From contig CM067523.1 in assembly GCA_034509495.1 (NCBI GenBank), positions 5,333,996-5,397,995 of the forward strand: DNA of 64,000 bases, given 5' to 3'. Below, piece by piece: positions 38,059-52,500 of the stretch. Made by a program: the position numbers and the translations under genes. The notes under the pieces are model-generated. The model was not told the origin of the DNA. It ran no database searches and saw only the letters and a program-made list of their open reading frames with translations. The stretch is from Acestrorhynchus altus. Its lineage: Eukaryota; Chordata; Actinopteri; Characiformes; Acestrorhynchidae. The first letter of the stretch is position 1; each line of letters opens with the position of its first letter.

Positions 38059-41000
38059 CTGCTTATAACTTTTCATCCAGTCACTCAAGGCACATATCAG
38101 TGAGGTTTGATGTGTAGTGTGCAGACGAATGAGGTGACTCTGTTGTGCACAGTGAAAACCAGCAGTTCCTGAAGGAGGTGGTGCAGAGCGTGTTAGATGG
38201 CCAAGGCGTTGGCTGGCTCAACATGAAGAAAGTGCGTCGCTTGCTGGAGAACGAGCAGCTGCGCGTCTTTGTACTTAGTAAACTTAATCGTGCTGTCCAG
38301 TCAGAGGAGGATGCTCGACAGGAAGTCATCAGAGATGTGGTGAGTCAGCTGACTATGGAGTTGAACAAGAAAGGAAATGAGTCTTGACTCTGGAAATGAG
38401 CATGTCTGTTTTACTTTAAATGTGTGCTGTTTTGTGTTCCTGTCTTTATAGGAGATTAACAGGAAGGTGTATAAGGGAATGCTGGACCTGCTGAAATGCA
38501 CAGTCTCCAGTCTGGAGCACTCCTACACTAATGCAGGGCTGGGCGGCATGGCCAGTGTCTTTAGCCTGTTAGAGATAGCACGAACCCACTACCAAACCAA
38601 AGGTAATGTTTTACAAGTTTTCTTTTACTTCAGTTTGGAGTAGTTTTTTCTCTTAGCCCTAAAGCTGATATGGCAGAAAGGACTTTTCCATGCTTCTGAA
38701 CTGGGTTTTTATCTGGTGTTCTCTAACCATATAGATCTCCTTGGTGTAAACTTCTGGTGTCTTCCATACTGCTGTTCCTCTTTGCAACAATTAACCAAAT
38801 ACTGTCTTTAAATCCACCATCTGTCTCTTGTCTTCTTTCCCTCTCTACCCTTTGTTCCTTTCTGTTGTTGTCATGTATGTCTTTGCACGCGGCCCCTCCC
38901 GGTGGCCCACAGACCCTGAGAAGCGAAAGCGGAGTCCCACAGATGGGGCAAGTAGTCCGGGCAGCAAGGAGAGTCCGTCTGTCCGCGTTGAAAGTGCCAG
39001 GGCGGCAGGCGTGCTCTTGGTGCCCCGGATTCAGCTGCCACCCCCTTCTTCTGGGAAAGGGGCACGCCAGTTTGACACACGGAGTCTGAACGAAGAGAAT
39101 TTTATTGCTTCTATTGGTGTGTAAATCTCAGCCCCCTCTGCATGCGCCTCCTTGCTTGTGATACCACCTGACCATAAGGGGGTGAACAACTCCCTCAGTC
39201 CCTCTTTGGGCCTTGAGCTGAATCCTCTGTTCCACCAGTTGTCTATACCAGCATTTTGCCATGAGATATGAAGAAATTGCTAAGAGTGTGTTCTTAATGA
39301 CATTGACTGCTTCCAAATTTTAGATGTCATTTTTAAATCAGTGAAGTCGTTCTGAAGGCACTGGCTGGTGTAGATACATTATTGGAGCTGTGTTTTGATC
39401 ATATGCCCAGTGTTTTGACCTCCTGGAATGTTTTTAGTGTGCTGGTTTTTGACTCTCTCTTGCCAATCCCTTTGACTCCCCTTGAACTCTCATTGGTTGC
39501 ATGTGTGTCGTGGAAAGGTAGGACTATGCAGATCCTGGACTATGTAGCTGCTGTCCGTTAAAAGGCCCCCTTTGTCTCGCCTATACAGCATGAATATTAG
39601 AGTGCTCCTCCCCTGTAAACAGCCCCAAGATTAGTGTATCTTCACACCTAAAAACTGCAGTGTTTCAAATTTGAGATCTTGACCTAAGGCCTCTGGTTGG
39701 TATTTATATCTGAGTCTGTGTACAGGGGAAAGTACTCCAAACTCCCTGCCAGCCCTACCCTCATAACCTTGCCTCGTCTGTCCTTTGGTAAAGATGCACC
39801 TTCAATTCTACGGAATGTCTTTGAGATTGCACCTCCTGCTTCTGCAGCACCCCATTCCACCCACCAGCTGCAAGGCTGTTTCGCCCCCCATTCCACGCCT
39901 TTCACATCGCCTAGAGCCTCCACCCTGACCCTGAAAAGCCACAGCCTGCATGAGCTGATCCTCTGTGTTGCGCATTAAATATGTGAACACTCATCTCCTT
40001 AGATGGCAGGTTTGGATGTCTACTATTGTGGCTTTTCAGGATCAGGATTGTAGCGCTCAGGATGCTTTGTAATGTGACCTCACAAGCTATGATTGTGCAG
40101 TTGATTTCTATTCACAATATGCTGTTGATATGATGGCAGTTGCTGTAATAACAGTAATAGCAAGAGTCTGGCTCTGTGTGAACATTACAAAACCTCCTCG
40201 TCTTGGAACGTGAGATTTTGCACTGTTAAGGGATTTTTTTTTTTCTTCTCTCTTTTGTTTTTTTGTTTCTTAAAAATATGCTCATCCACCATATCTAACG
40301 ATTCAACCAGCTCTCTGACTCTCTCTCTGTCTTTCTCTCCTTGCTTGCAATGCATCTTGGGTAGAATTGTGGAGCAAGCACCAGGATAACAGAAAGCAAA
40401 AAGCTATGGAAAAAGAACAGAGTAAGATCCACTTCCCTAAGTTCCCAATTAGACTTTCCCAAACTGCAAAGCTAGGAGTCTTTACAACTTCCACCAGATC
40501 CCCTTCGGTTTAATCCCTGTCCTCAGCGAGTCCCCTTGCCCACTATTTCTCCACAAGGAACAGGTCCCTGCAATCAAAATGGCCCATGTGTAAATTGCAC
40601 CGAATACATATTCACTAAGAACTTGCACCACACATTTGATGTTTCGTGGAAAATATGAGCGGGTTTCAGTGTTATCCATTCCTCTGCTACAAAATAACTA
40701 GACATTCCCCATGCTCTTTTATCAAACTCTATTGTTTGTTTCTATTTGTTTATTTATTTACTTATTTCCTGTTTATTACTTTGGCTTCCAAACCTGCTCA
40801 TGCCAAAAAGGCTTGTATACACAAGTTATGACAAGATCCTGCTGTCAGGTCTATAATAATTCTTTGAAGTTAAATCATATTTGTTTACTTTTGTTGTTAC
40901 ACATTAAATTACATGTAATTCAGTTTGCCTTCTGTACCACTTCAATCTCAAGCTCTGACAAACTCTGAGACATATGGCCAACTTTCAGTGCTTCTTCAAT

Positions 41001-44000
41001 ATCTTGATCAAATCCATATATAATATAGTCTTTTCCATGTATGAACACAGAACAATTGGTATTTTAGAATCAGCACTTGTTATAGTAATCTACAAATGAA
41101 AAAACAGAATATTCAATTGCACTCATTGACAAAAAAAATAACGCGGTCAGATTGGCATGTAGTTGTGTCTCAGGCAGATGTACAGTAAATGATTACAGGT
41201 GTGATGTGATGACACTTGGTGAGAGATTGGTGACTGTTAGGCATTCGTCTATGACATACTCACAGACATATTGCCCAGTTAACTTTGACAGGGGGAGCAA
41301 AATTGAACTGAGAAAAGCAGGATGTTTTGACAAATTGCCCACCATCTAGGCCATTCTGACTAAGCTGTTATAGGTGTTGGGAGCATTGGTAACACAAAGG
41401 CATGTACACTGTGTCACCTTTAGCATCAAATTCATGTTCTGCTTGGGATCCAACATCAATCCATTCTGAGTGAGGAAGCCTCATAGTCACCGCTTCAGAA
41501 CTAGCTTTGCTGTGGAGCTACACTCTGGCCCAACTGCTCATGTGGTGATCTTGGGACCCATCGTGTACAACAGTCAGTCACCCCTGGTAGTGACATGATG
41601 GACACGAACAGCTCAGCAATATGTGCAGGACATCCTGTGGCTACATGTGTTGCCTCTAATGTTCCAGTTTTCATTTTTCAGCAGGATAATGCTCGCCCAC
41701 ACCTATAACACACAGCAGTGTTTTCCCAGGAATGTCTCTGCCAGATTGCAGCACTTATGTGGCCTGCCAAATAAGGAGTTTATGGGACCAGCTGGTTTCC
41801 ACAAGCTCAACAACTGTGGGCCGATGTGCCACAGGAAGCCCAAAAGAACCTATATGCCTCTGTGCCCCGAATCTGATCTTGTATCCAGGTTAGAGATGTT
41901 CCTACAGGTTACAGGGTACTGGAGCATCCTTTCATTTGTAGAGTTTTCCACCCTTTTGCTCTCATATTGTAATCACTTACATATATATCATTATTACTTT
42001 TACACATAAAGTTTCATTTGATTCCAACAACTTCTTGGTGCGTAAATTTTGTCATTGAGTGTATGCCATGCTTATGTTGTCACCGGTGATAACGGCAACT
42101 GAAAGAGGTACCAAATAAATGTTGCTGGCATTGAGTGAAAACAAGTTGTGTTGGACTGTAAATGCAATCGATATAGTAAAATTGCTTAACAGCACATTTT
42201 CACCATTATAGTCTAGTGCGTTACATTTCTTCTGGCAGTGCACTGGCACAGTGATGCAGTGGTCATTTGCAATACTGATATCTCCATCACTTTAGCACAC
42301 TAATAGCAAAGCTTTGTCCCCCCTGTCCCCTTCTGTTGTTTGACTGATTGGTTGTGTGTTTGCCTGCATGTGTGACTGCTTTTGTCTGTGTGAACTTGTA
42401 ATACAGTAGTGCTATTGTGAACTGAACTGGCTTCCTGCAAATTGTGTGAAATGACAGTTTCTAATATCAAAGAGTTATTGCTCTCTGTTCCTGCCTTGCA
42501 TTGTCTAATGGGTGGCAGCAGATGTCTTTAATATAGGACAATGTCATGCATCAAAAACTGAACCTTGAACTTGATCACTTTGTCTCTTTGTCTGACCTGG
42601 TTAAATACTTGGTTGGGTGATAGGGAAACACTAGCCATTGCACAAGCAATTGTTGTTTTATGGTCATGCCATTGCAGCCTTATAGAAAAAACTCTTCACT
42701 GATCACAGATCAACACTCCTCTAGATCTAGTGCACTGAACATCCATCACATTAATCACTGTCCAGTGGTTTGCCTGTAGCGGCATTTGAATTATAATTTA
42801 ATCTGTAAGACAGCAGTAACCAATACGCAGCTCATTAAATCATAGTGGCATTCTGTTAATTACAATATCTTAGCAATTGAGCAAGATAGGGAGTGTGGTA
42901 TTGTGATGTAACAGCACAGGTGAGATTGAGCAGACGCAGCAATGAGGGCAAGAAATAAAGTAAAAAAATAAATAAAGCAGTGAACGTCGCTTTTAATGTT
43001 GTAATGTTAGTTACTTTCTGCCAAACTGTGTCCATTCACAGCTGCTTTTAAAAAAAAAAAAGTGTGAATTCTTGTTGTGATCTCAGGCCTGGCTGAGTCA
43101 CATAACTGGCCACCCTCAGAGAAAAAGGCTCTGTGCCACAAAATGCAAATGTATTCATTCACACACAGTTCACAAGCAGATAATCCCAAAACTGTCAACT
43201 ATGGAACACTTCCACAAGCTACCACCAGCCCTCTACAGATCCCCCATTTCCCCAGTCTAATCAGGTCTTTGTCTCCATATCTGTATGCCTCCTGTGGAGC
43301 CTGCAAGGGCTGAGTTTTTAAAGGAGCTGGGAGAGTTCTCCTAAGTCGCTGCAGCTGGGCTGGTGAGCATCCAGCTGCTCCATGTCCCAGTCTGCCACAG
43401 TGTCTTAATCCTTTTAGTCTAGTTTTGCTCTTTTGCTCTTTGGCAGTTGTGTTAGTAAAGGAGTTCCTGTCGTTATTTACTTCCTTACAGTGTTTGTGGA
43501 AAAAAAACATGCAGTTATGGGGAAATAACAGCACAGTTAGAGCGCTTCACAAACCAATCAGCTTGCATGGTCTGACTAATTGCAGTTACATTTACATTTG
43601 TGGCATTTAGCCGATGTCCTTATCCAGAGCGACTTACAAAAGTGCTTTGCTCTTCACTCAGAAAATATCCTTAGCTAGTGGACGAGGGTAGAGAGATTTT
43701 TCACGCTTTGATCCTGTCAGTGTCAAATTGGGGACTGACAAGAGTCAGAATAAATGTTTATGGAATTAAATTCTCTTGAAAGAAATGGTCTTCAGTCTGC
43801 GTTTGAACACAGTGAGGGACTCAGCTGTTCGGATCCCCAGGGGAAGTTTGTTCCACCATTTTGGTGCCAGAACAGGAAAAAAGTCTAGACGCATGTTTTC
43901 CTTGGGAAGGTGTTTCAAGCTGAGCTGCACTTGGAAGTTCAAGGGTCTCTTGATACAGCTCGAGTTTTGACCATTGCCATCATATACGGAGGTGCTGGTC

Positions 44001-46067
44001 CATTTTTTTGCCTTGCAGTTGGTCCTACTTCCCAGCTCAGATCTTGTTTGTAGATTGTGCTACACCAAAGATACAGTATCTTATATTTATTATAAATATA
44101 TTTCTATTAGTTTATGTTTGGTAACATGCATACACACATGACATTAAACATATTTTTAATATACTTCAAAAAGTTATACCCTTCAGTAGCTGATAAAATG
44201 CAGTGGTTGGAAGAGCATGGAGTGATCAACTGTCGAGTGAAGTTTGCTGTCCCTGAGCCTACAGCTAAGGTGCTCTGACAAACAAAATGGATTATTATGA
44301 GCAGATTGTGTTGGTATTTCCAAAGCATCCATTATAGGCCTGATTCTCTGGCTGTCAGCTATATGACATTGCAAGACACAGTGCAGAGAGCCGGAGAGCA
44401 GATGGGCTAACTGTGTGTTTCCTGCAGGGGCTGATGGGGCAAAACAGCGTACAGAAGGGGGCGATACTGAGGAGAAGAAGTCTCAGATCAGTGCAGACAG
44501 TGGCCTCAGTGTAACATCGGGCTCTCAGGTCTGAGTGTGTATTGAGATTGACTGACTGCTCAACAAGAACTGTACAAGATGAATAAGTTGCTGAATTCTC
44601 CATCTGTTTCTCTTTGTGCAGAAGAGCGATTCAGAGTCATTGGCGAGTTCAGAGCCACCAGCTCTGACAAGGAGCACCAGTCAGGACTCTGAGGCCAGCA
44701 CAGTGGTAGGGCACGACCAACCCTGAGTCACTACAAACATGACATTTTTTTTATTGTATCCATAACTGCAGTCACAAAACAATCTTGATTATATGCATAA
44801 GGCATCATTGGTTATATTTTATTTTTAATGGCACCAACCTCTCTTCTAGTTTGTATCTAGCATGTATCTACTAATCTTTATACTTTGTGTATATGTGTAT
44901 ACGTCACTTCTTTCTCTGACATTAATTGTCCTGTTTATTGTTCAGACTCGATACTCTTATGAATCTCATGCTTGGCTGTATCGTAAACTTTACCCTTTAA
45001 ATTGCAGGTGAGCAACAGCTCAGGTGAAACGCTGGGTGCTGACAGTGACCTGAGCAGCACCGCCGGAGATGGACTGACTGGTCGGCCCTCCCAACACCTC
45101 ACTCTGTCCCGCGGGACCCTCTCAGACAGTGAAATAGAGACCAACCCTGCAACCAGCTCTGTGTTTGTAAGTGACTACTCTTAAAAGACCAGATTTTAAA
45201 CATATCAGAATTCAGGCCAGGGGTTGGGAACACTTGTTCTGGACCACTTTTTGGACTTCTCTTGCTCAAGCACACCTGATTCACTTACTCCAGGTTTAGT
45301 CTGCAAACTGTGCTGGACTTCAGCTCTTCATTACCTACCCAAGATATAGGCAATTTATCCCATGTTAATAATTTGTTACTGTTATTTTTTGTTTTGTTTT
45401 GTTCATTTTATCTCAAATTTCTCCCCAATTTGGAAGTGCTAATAACCCAACCCCATGAGTACTTTGACCTGAGCATTAAATTGAATTGATTGCAATCATT
45501 AATTTTGTTTACAGACATGTTTTCCTTTAACACGCCTAAAGCTAATGACTTTCCCCAGGAAGCAGTTTAAGGTGGATATTCACTTTGAAATCATATAATC
45601 AGAAAACACTTGTCACTTACTCAGGGGAAAACCCATAAGATGAAGCCAGGTGTGAAAGAGCCTGTTGGAGTTGTTGCTAAAGGACCCCCTGCCCCACCCC
45701 TTGAAGATGTCAGCATGAGGATCTACCTGTGTGAGGGCCTACTGGGTAGGACTTCCCTCCTTCTTTTATATTTAAGATTCTGTTCCTTTCCTTGCTCATT
45801 TTATGCCTTCACAACTCTTGATCCCACTCTTTTACCCATTTTTCCTCTTTTAACACTCTATCACAACCTCCCTCACCCTTCTTCTACTGGTCTTACTATG
45901 CTTCACAGTTTGTGTGCTTTCATAAACTGCTTTATGTTCTCAACATCTCTTGTTAAACAGCTTCACAGATTGTCTGTCCACTAAAGCAATGTTTTCATTA
46001 CATTTAAACTTGTGTATTACTTGTGTGGTGTGGGATTATTTACACCTCTGTATGTTCCTAAATGCAC

Positions 46068-46136
<69 letters not shown>

Positions 46137-49100
46137 GCATAGCTGACAATGGGGAGATGCTCTTGGGCATTCTGTATTCTGATCACTGATTAGCTTGCTG
46201 CTGCTGCATTAACACACTAACTCTCAATGTACTCTCTGCTCCGCTGCCCTGCCTCTCTCTCTTCTCTGTTTTTTCTCTGTGTCCTGCTCTTCTCTTTCTC
46301 TTAATGCGATGTAGGGAGAGATAAGAGCTCAGTGTGGGATCAGCTGGAGGACGCTGCCATGGAAACCTTCTCTCTGAGTAGGGCTTAACTCTGAGTAATG
46401 ACCAGAGACGTGTATGAGTGTCTGCGTGTGTGAGAGTGTGTGTAGGCATGGGATGTGTATGGAGCATGTGCTTTAGGTTTGGGAGATTTGGTTTATTTCC
46501 CAGCATGTGTCTCTCTGTGTTCTCTAAAACTGTATCATCTGGACAGTTGGCTCATATTGCAGTTTGGCATGCAGTACAGTGTGTTATCAGGTTTGTATAG
46601 TTGTGGATTTGTAGACTGAGAAAAAAGTACAGAAAGGATCCTTTAATAAGCCTTTGCTTACAGTCTGTTTTAGACGTGTGGGGGTGAGTTTAAAGGTGGT
46701 AATGTAAGCGTGAATGCCATGTGAAATGACACCTCCGGGCTTGTGTTAAGTTTCCTAATAAGCTTTGTTGATGGTTGAACTCTTCTCACTGTACATGCTG
46801 TGCATTGGCATTTGTGAAGATGAGTGTTTAAATAGGACACCTCTCTAGTCTAGAGGGGATAAAGTAGAGGGTGCAGAGTGTGTTTGTGATTGAGTTTGTG
46901 TGTCATGGATAGCTGTACAGGGTTTACTGTGCTTTGGAGTTTGTACTGATTACAATAACATATATTTGTGTGATTGTGTTGATCAGGTAAGGAGCGCTCC
47001 ACTCTTTGGGACCAGTTGCAGTTCTGGGAGGATGCATTCCTGGATGCTGTAATGCTTGAAAGAGAGGGAATGGGTATGGACCAGGGGCCACAAGAAATGA
47101 TTGACAGGTTTGTGTTTGTGTGTGTGTGTTTCCACACTGAATTTTTCAAAATTCAAACAAGCACATTATTTTGGAAAATGTTCATCCTCAAAAAATATGT
47201 TTTCCCTCATAAAATCTTTATTAACACTTAGAACCAGCAACCACCATCGTGTGATGGATTATCAGTGAGTAATCCAGCTCAATAAAGAAATTATCAAAAA
47301 TCTTTACATCTCAAATGACAAATTTGAGTAACCAAGGATTTCCTGAAAGTACATGGAGGCATACAGGTTCCGTATCGTGTCCTGCAGCACATTTGCCCAC
47401 AAATAGGACAGCTGGGTCTGTAGATCATTTCGTATTCATAAACAGCTGAAGGAGGCATGTCGGCTGGTCCCATAAATGCTTGATTGGCGATTAATCTGGC
47501 TACTGTGCAGGTCAAGGAGATGTTGCAATCTGATAAAGACATTCTTGGGTAACCCTTGCTGTGTGTGGGTGAGCATTATCCTGCTGAACAATGCCAGCTG
47601 GAAACCCTGCCATAGGAGGCAACACGTGGCCACAGGATGTCCAGCACATATCACTGAGCTGTTAGTGTTCCTCGTATAACTGCTAGGAGAGATTGACCAA
47701 TGTGTGTGTGCCCTCATGTAACCACTTCTCCCAACATCTCTTAACAGCTTGGTCAGAACAGGCTAGATGATAGACAGAACGTCAAAATGAACACCCTGCT
47801 TTTCTCATTACAATGATTGTGTGTGTAATCATTTGTAATTATTTACATATCTCCCCGAGACATAACTGCATACTGATACGACATTCCATTTGATGGGTTT
47901 ACTATTAAAAATAAGATTTTGCATTTCATCGGATGTTCTGGATGCAAATTGCACCTTCATAGAATTCAGAGGATAACCCTGAAAAATTGATTTTGCTCTT
48001 GATGGTCCTGGTGCTTTACTGTGTTTATATAACTCTATGATGATGTTTTTCTCAATTTTTGGATGCTGGACAGGGAAGTTAAATCTGTACGCATTTTGTA
48101 CTAATTCAGGTACCTCTCACTGGGTGAACATGACCGCAAGAGGCTGGAGGATGATGAGGACAGACTGCTGGCCACTCTGTTGCACAATATGATTGCCTAC
48201 ATGTTAATGATGAAGGTATGTATGGTTTATCACTGCTGTGAGGCACTCAAGCATTTCCTCAAAATAAAGAGATATAATGTAGAATGTGTTTCTTAGGTGA
48301 ACAAAAATGACATCAGGAAGAAGGTCCGGCGATTAATGGGCAAGTCTCATATCGGCCTGACCTACAGCCAAGAGATCAACGAGGTCCTGGACCGTCTTCC
48401 ACAGCTGGTAAGACCCAAACTACTCTACTTTGAGATACTGCATTCCTGAAATGGAAGATTACAGTCTAAAGCATGTTGTATGTCATTCCAGATTGGAAGG
48501 GAGCTCGCCATAAGGCCGAGTGGCAGCCGCCACATAAAGAAGCAGACTTTTGTGGTGCATGCTGGGACAGATACCACAGGGGACATATTCTTCATGGAGG
48601 TATGTGTGTGTAGGGGAGTTGTGTGCACTGGAAAGATGGTGCTCCATTCAGTATTTTTGGGGTGAGTTGGGGGAGGAGGGTGGTGGTGATCAGCAGTCAA
48701 CTCTGTACACCCAAAGATTTTCTATACTTCTCAAGCTCTGTGAGTCTCATGCCTGTGTGTGTGTGCGTGTGTGTGTGTACAGGTGTGTGACGACTGCATC
48801 GTACTACGTAGTAATATTGGAACAGTGTATGAGCGCTGGTGGTATGAGAAGCTGATAAATATGACCTACTGCCCCAAGACCAAAGTGCTGTGCCTGTGGA
48901 GGAGAAATGGGCAGGAGACACAGCTCAACAAGTTCTACACCAAGAAGGTCCGAATGCACACACATGCCTACTTGAGACTTGTGGAACTAAGACTGTTAGC
49001 AATTCAAAAGAACTGTTCTGATAACTGTCATTTGAACGACTGATTTCAATGTTTTTGTGTACTAGTGTCGAGAACTTTACTACTGTGTCAAAGACAGCAT

Positions 49101-49445
49101 GGAGCGTGCAGCAGCACGGCAACAAAGCATCAAACCAGGTAAACCCTGTGCCTGTTTGTGTGTTTATGTGTTAGAGGGGTAAAATCATGTCATGGAACAT
49201 CAACCTGATTGTAAATCATCTGTTATTTGTTTGTTTGTGTGTGTTTGTAGGCCCAGAGCTGGGAGGGGAGTTTCCAGTGCAGGACATGAAGACAGGAGAA
49301 GGAGGTCTCCTGCAGGTCACCCTTGAAGGAATCAACCTTAAATTTATGCACAGCCAGGTAGGAGGCCACACGGCTGGTCCTTTTACCACACACATGCATG
49401 CAGAACCCCACGCCCTGCCCATCCTCCACCTCCCTCACCACCTCT

Positions 49446-49483
<38 letters not shown>

Positions 49484-49514
49484 TGCTCTCTCTCTCTCTC
49501 TCTCTCTCTCGCTT

Positions 49515-49550
<36 letters not shown>

Positions 49551-52500
49551 TTCTCTGGCCTCCATGCCTTTTTGTTCATGCTCTTTTTTGTGCGGCTGTT
49601 TTCCTCAAAGAACTTCTTTACAAGAAAATAAAAGAGAAAGACAAACATTTAGTGTGGAATATTGGAATGTGCCTTTCTGGTTCCTGGAGAAGTTCTGAGA
49701 GGAATAGCTCTTCTTCTTTTGCTTCGTTTGCTGGATGTTTGTTTTTCAGTTGCTTAGTCACTTGCAATTCTTTGTTCTTTAAAAAATGAAAAAGCGCACA
49801 TTGCACATAAACTGTGTTAGTACTAACTGTTGTTTACTGTGGTACCAAACCCTTGTCTTCACAGTGTGTGGGTGTGTGTTGGTGTGATTTTTGGAATTTA
49901 TTTTGGTATGTTCTGAGGTAAGACATAGGAATACGAATAAGACGTTTAGCAGTATCTGAGTGATGCATATTTCTTGTTTGTATGTAGAGACAGGACTGTT
50001 CCAGTGTCCTAATCTGCAAAATAAAGGAAAGGTTTTACTAGAACTATAAACTTCTTAAACATTTTACATTTGATTAGAGCAGATGATTAAGTAAATGCCT
50101 GGTACTGATCAGCATTTTAGTGTGTGTGTTTAGTAGTTTGCAATTATAGTGGGATTCATTTTCTACCGCTGATTGTGTCCTGTTTGTCAATTTCCTAAAG
50201 CTTTGGACTTTTTTCATTTGTCAAAGGAATGATTTTATCCACGATTATCCAGAAAAGCATATGGGGGCAGCCATGATACCTCCCTCTTTCTGTTTGCCTG
50301 TTTTTTGTTTCCGGTTGTGCTAGCACCTCAGTACTGATAACCACCAGAGACTTCACACATCTTAATTAATAGTGTGACAGCAGATCCAAACCTTCTCATA
50401 GATTGACGTTTTTAAGCATCTGCAGCTTAAAAACTCAGTTCGGGAACATTATCAAACATAAACAGGGAAGTATTATACTCATGATCTTGACAAATACCCG
50501 TATTGCATATATAAGTGGTTTTTAAAGGTGTGCCTGCCATTTTAACATAGTGTTTTTGTATTTCTTTGTCTGATTATGGTTTAATGGGTTAGATGAAACT
50601 GGATCTCTGCATAGTTTGACAGAAAATATCAACAATCACTTGCTATAATTCCTGTAATGTTACAAATTAGTAGCAACTTAGTTCAGTTTATCGGTATAGC
50701 TAATCTCAGGCCACAAATTCCTATCAGCCCACTCTGTATGCGTGGAGGGACGGGGTAGTCCATCCTTACTATGAAACTTCCTAGTGCAGTGTAGTGTATA
50801 CCTAGTATATAACACATTTTTATAAAAAAAAAAAAAAAAAAAAAAAACAGCACCAAATGTCCACAACCGGAAACCAAAAAACAACTTTGGCTGCTAATCT
50901 TGGGGAAGGTTAGAGATCAGGAAAATTGTGGATAGATAAGGTTGTTTTAGACTCCTTGGCTGCTTTTTTCTATGGCTGAAAGGGGATTTTTGCTAAGCTA
51001 CAGTCACTGTTTTTGCAAGCCATGTTTGTGTTGTCCAGTCTTCCATTTTCCTGTATAAACGGTTCTTTTACTTGTTGAGCATCCATAGTAATGATGATTT
51101 ATGCATATTAGTGTTTCATTCCTCCATTATCATGCTTGTAAATCCAGCACAGTTTTTCTCCCATTAACCTGAACTGGTTGAAGTTGTTTTTTTGGGATGC
51201 TGTTTTGTTGAACTTGCTGTTGTATTTTGAATTCCTTTTGAATCCGAGTTTTTAATTCCACTAACTCTACCGACCGGTTCCTCTGAGCTTTGAGATTGGA
51301 TTGGCTCTGATGGGAGGGGTTTGTTGAGTGTTAATGTGTTTGTAGATTTTGAGATGAAAGTGTAGGTTTGGAGAAGCGTTAGATTACGTGTTGTGTAGGA
51401 TGTGGAGATACTCTAGCTGTTGTTACTCCTTCATCTGTGCTGTAGCTTCCCCGAGGGTGCCGGTCCGCACTGCTGGCGGAGGAGGCATGGAGGGCAATGG
51501 AGTGGAATTAGAGCAAGGGTTCAAAATTTGCTCCAAATGCAGTTCTTCACAAATTAGGCCTTTTTCCTTTGTTCTGTTTTTATTGTATTTTTATTGTTTT
51601 TTGGAAGAATTTATTGGTTGATGATTGGTTACTGATTCTCGCTGAATCTTTTCAGGGTGGGGAGGTAGCGCCAGTGGGTTGTTTTTTTGTGCTCTTTTGT
51701 GCGATAATAATCCAAAGCGTTTCTCTCCCATGCTCTCTCTCCCTGCAAGGAGCGGAAGGTACACCACCTCTGCTGTCTTTGCTTGTTAGCGGATCTTATT
51801 TCATTTATTATTATTAGCTTTCCTTTCTTTCTTTTCTCCATTTGTAGCTGTTTGGCAGTCCTTAGTTGTTTTGTGCTTCTGTTCCTTTTTTATTTTCAGA
51901 TCATGGAATTTTTCATGTGTGTTTTTACATGGGCCTATCGGCATATGGAGTGCTTCACCTTATAAGGATTTCTCAGTATCCCGCCTGAAACCATCGTAGT
52001 TTTCATTACGTTTACCATCAGCCACATTTGTGACGTCAGTGCATTTCTTCTTAATGCAGATTTCCGATGAGTAAAGTCAAAAAGAAGTGTTTGGAAGCTT
52101 CTATTAAATTTGTCCACATTGTACACTTCCTTTAGTTACACCAGCCATCATTTTTCGGCCCATGTAAGCTTCTCAGCATGGAAACTTCCTCTCTGTCTTT
52201 AGTCCTTTTGAGTTTGGATAGTGTTTACAGAGCTTGCTTATGTGCTGTCTTCGTTTCTCCCTGTTTTACTGTTTACTGATTGTCCAGGTTGTCATTTCTT
52301 TTCTTTTTTTTTCTTTCTTTTTTTTTTTTGTTTTCTTTCTTTTTGTTTCCACAAAGTGTGATTGAGTTGCTAACAGTGTGCCCTGTTCTTTTGTTTGTTT
52401 TTTCATTTTAGGTTTTCATAGAGCTGAATCACATTAAAAAGTGCAATACAGTGAAGGGAGTCTTTGTCCTGGAGGAATTTGGTAATTACCCCCATTTTGA

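Larger units (their letters stand above)
36171..38152 (+). other. madd intron 17
   Basis: It contains MITE-like sequence around 36500-37270 and an AT microsatellite at 38021-38053. No gene was recognised. Confidence 0.55.
40422..44427 (+). other. madd intron 21, about 4 kb
   Basis: It holds a near-complete but decayed Tc1/mariner element with inverted ends (41118-42063) and a minus-strand L2-like LINE 3' end (43592-44015). The remainder shows no gene. Confidence 0.65.
49358..52411 (+). other. madd intron 33, about 3 kb
   Basis: It contains a 99-nt interrupted CT tract (49450-49548), a repeat copy with a poly-A run (50690-50940), and a GC-rich candidate exon at 51446. No independent gene was recognised. 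Confidence 0.6.

Noticed and set aside
39697..39978. 94-codon open frame in madd intron 20 after a tgtacag acceptor ([18 protein letters not shown])
   Set aside because: It looks mildly coding, but entry at 39726 needs two leftover bases, whereas exon 20 leaves one; in the correct phase a stop follows after 13 codons. I do not recognise the peptide.
49187..49789. 200-codon open frame through a Leu/Ser repeat region
   Set aside because: The part after exon 33 is a CT microsatellite read as Ser-Leu repeats; only 49251-49357 is a real exon.
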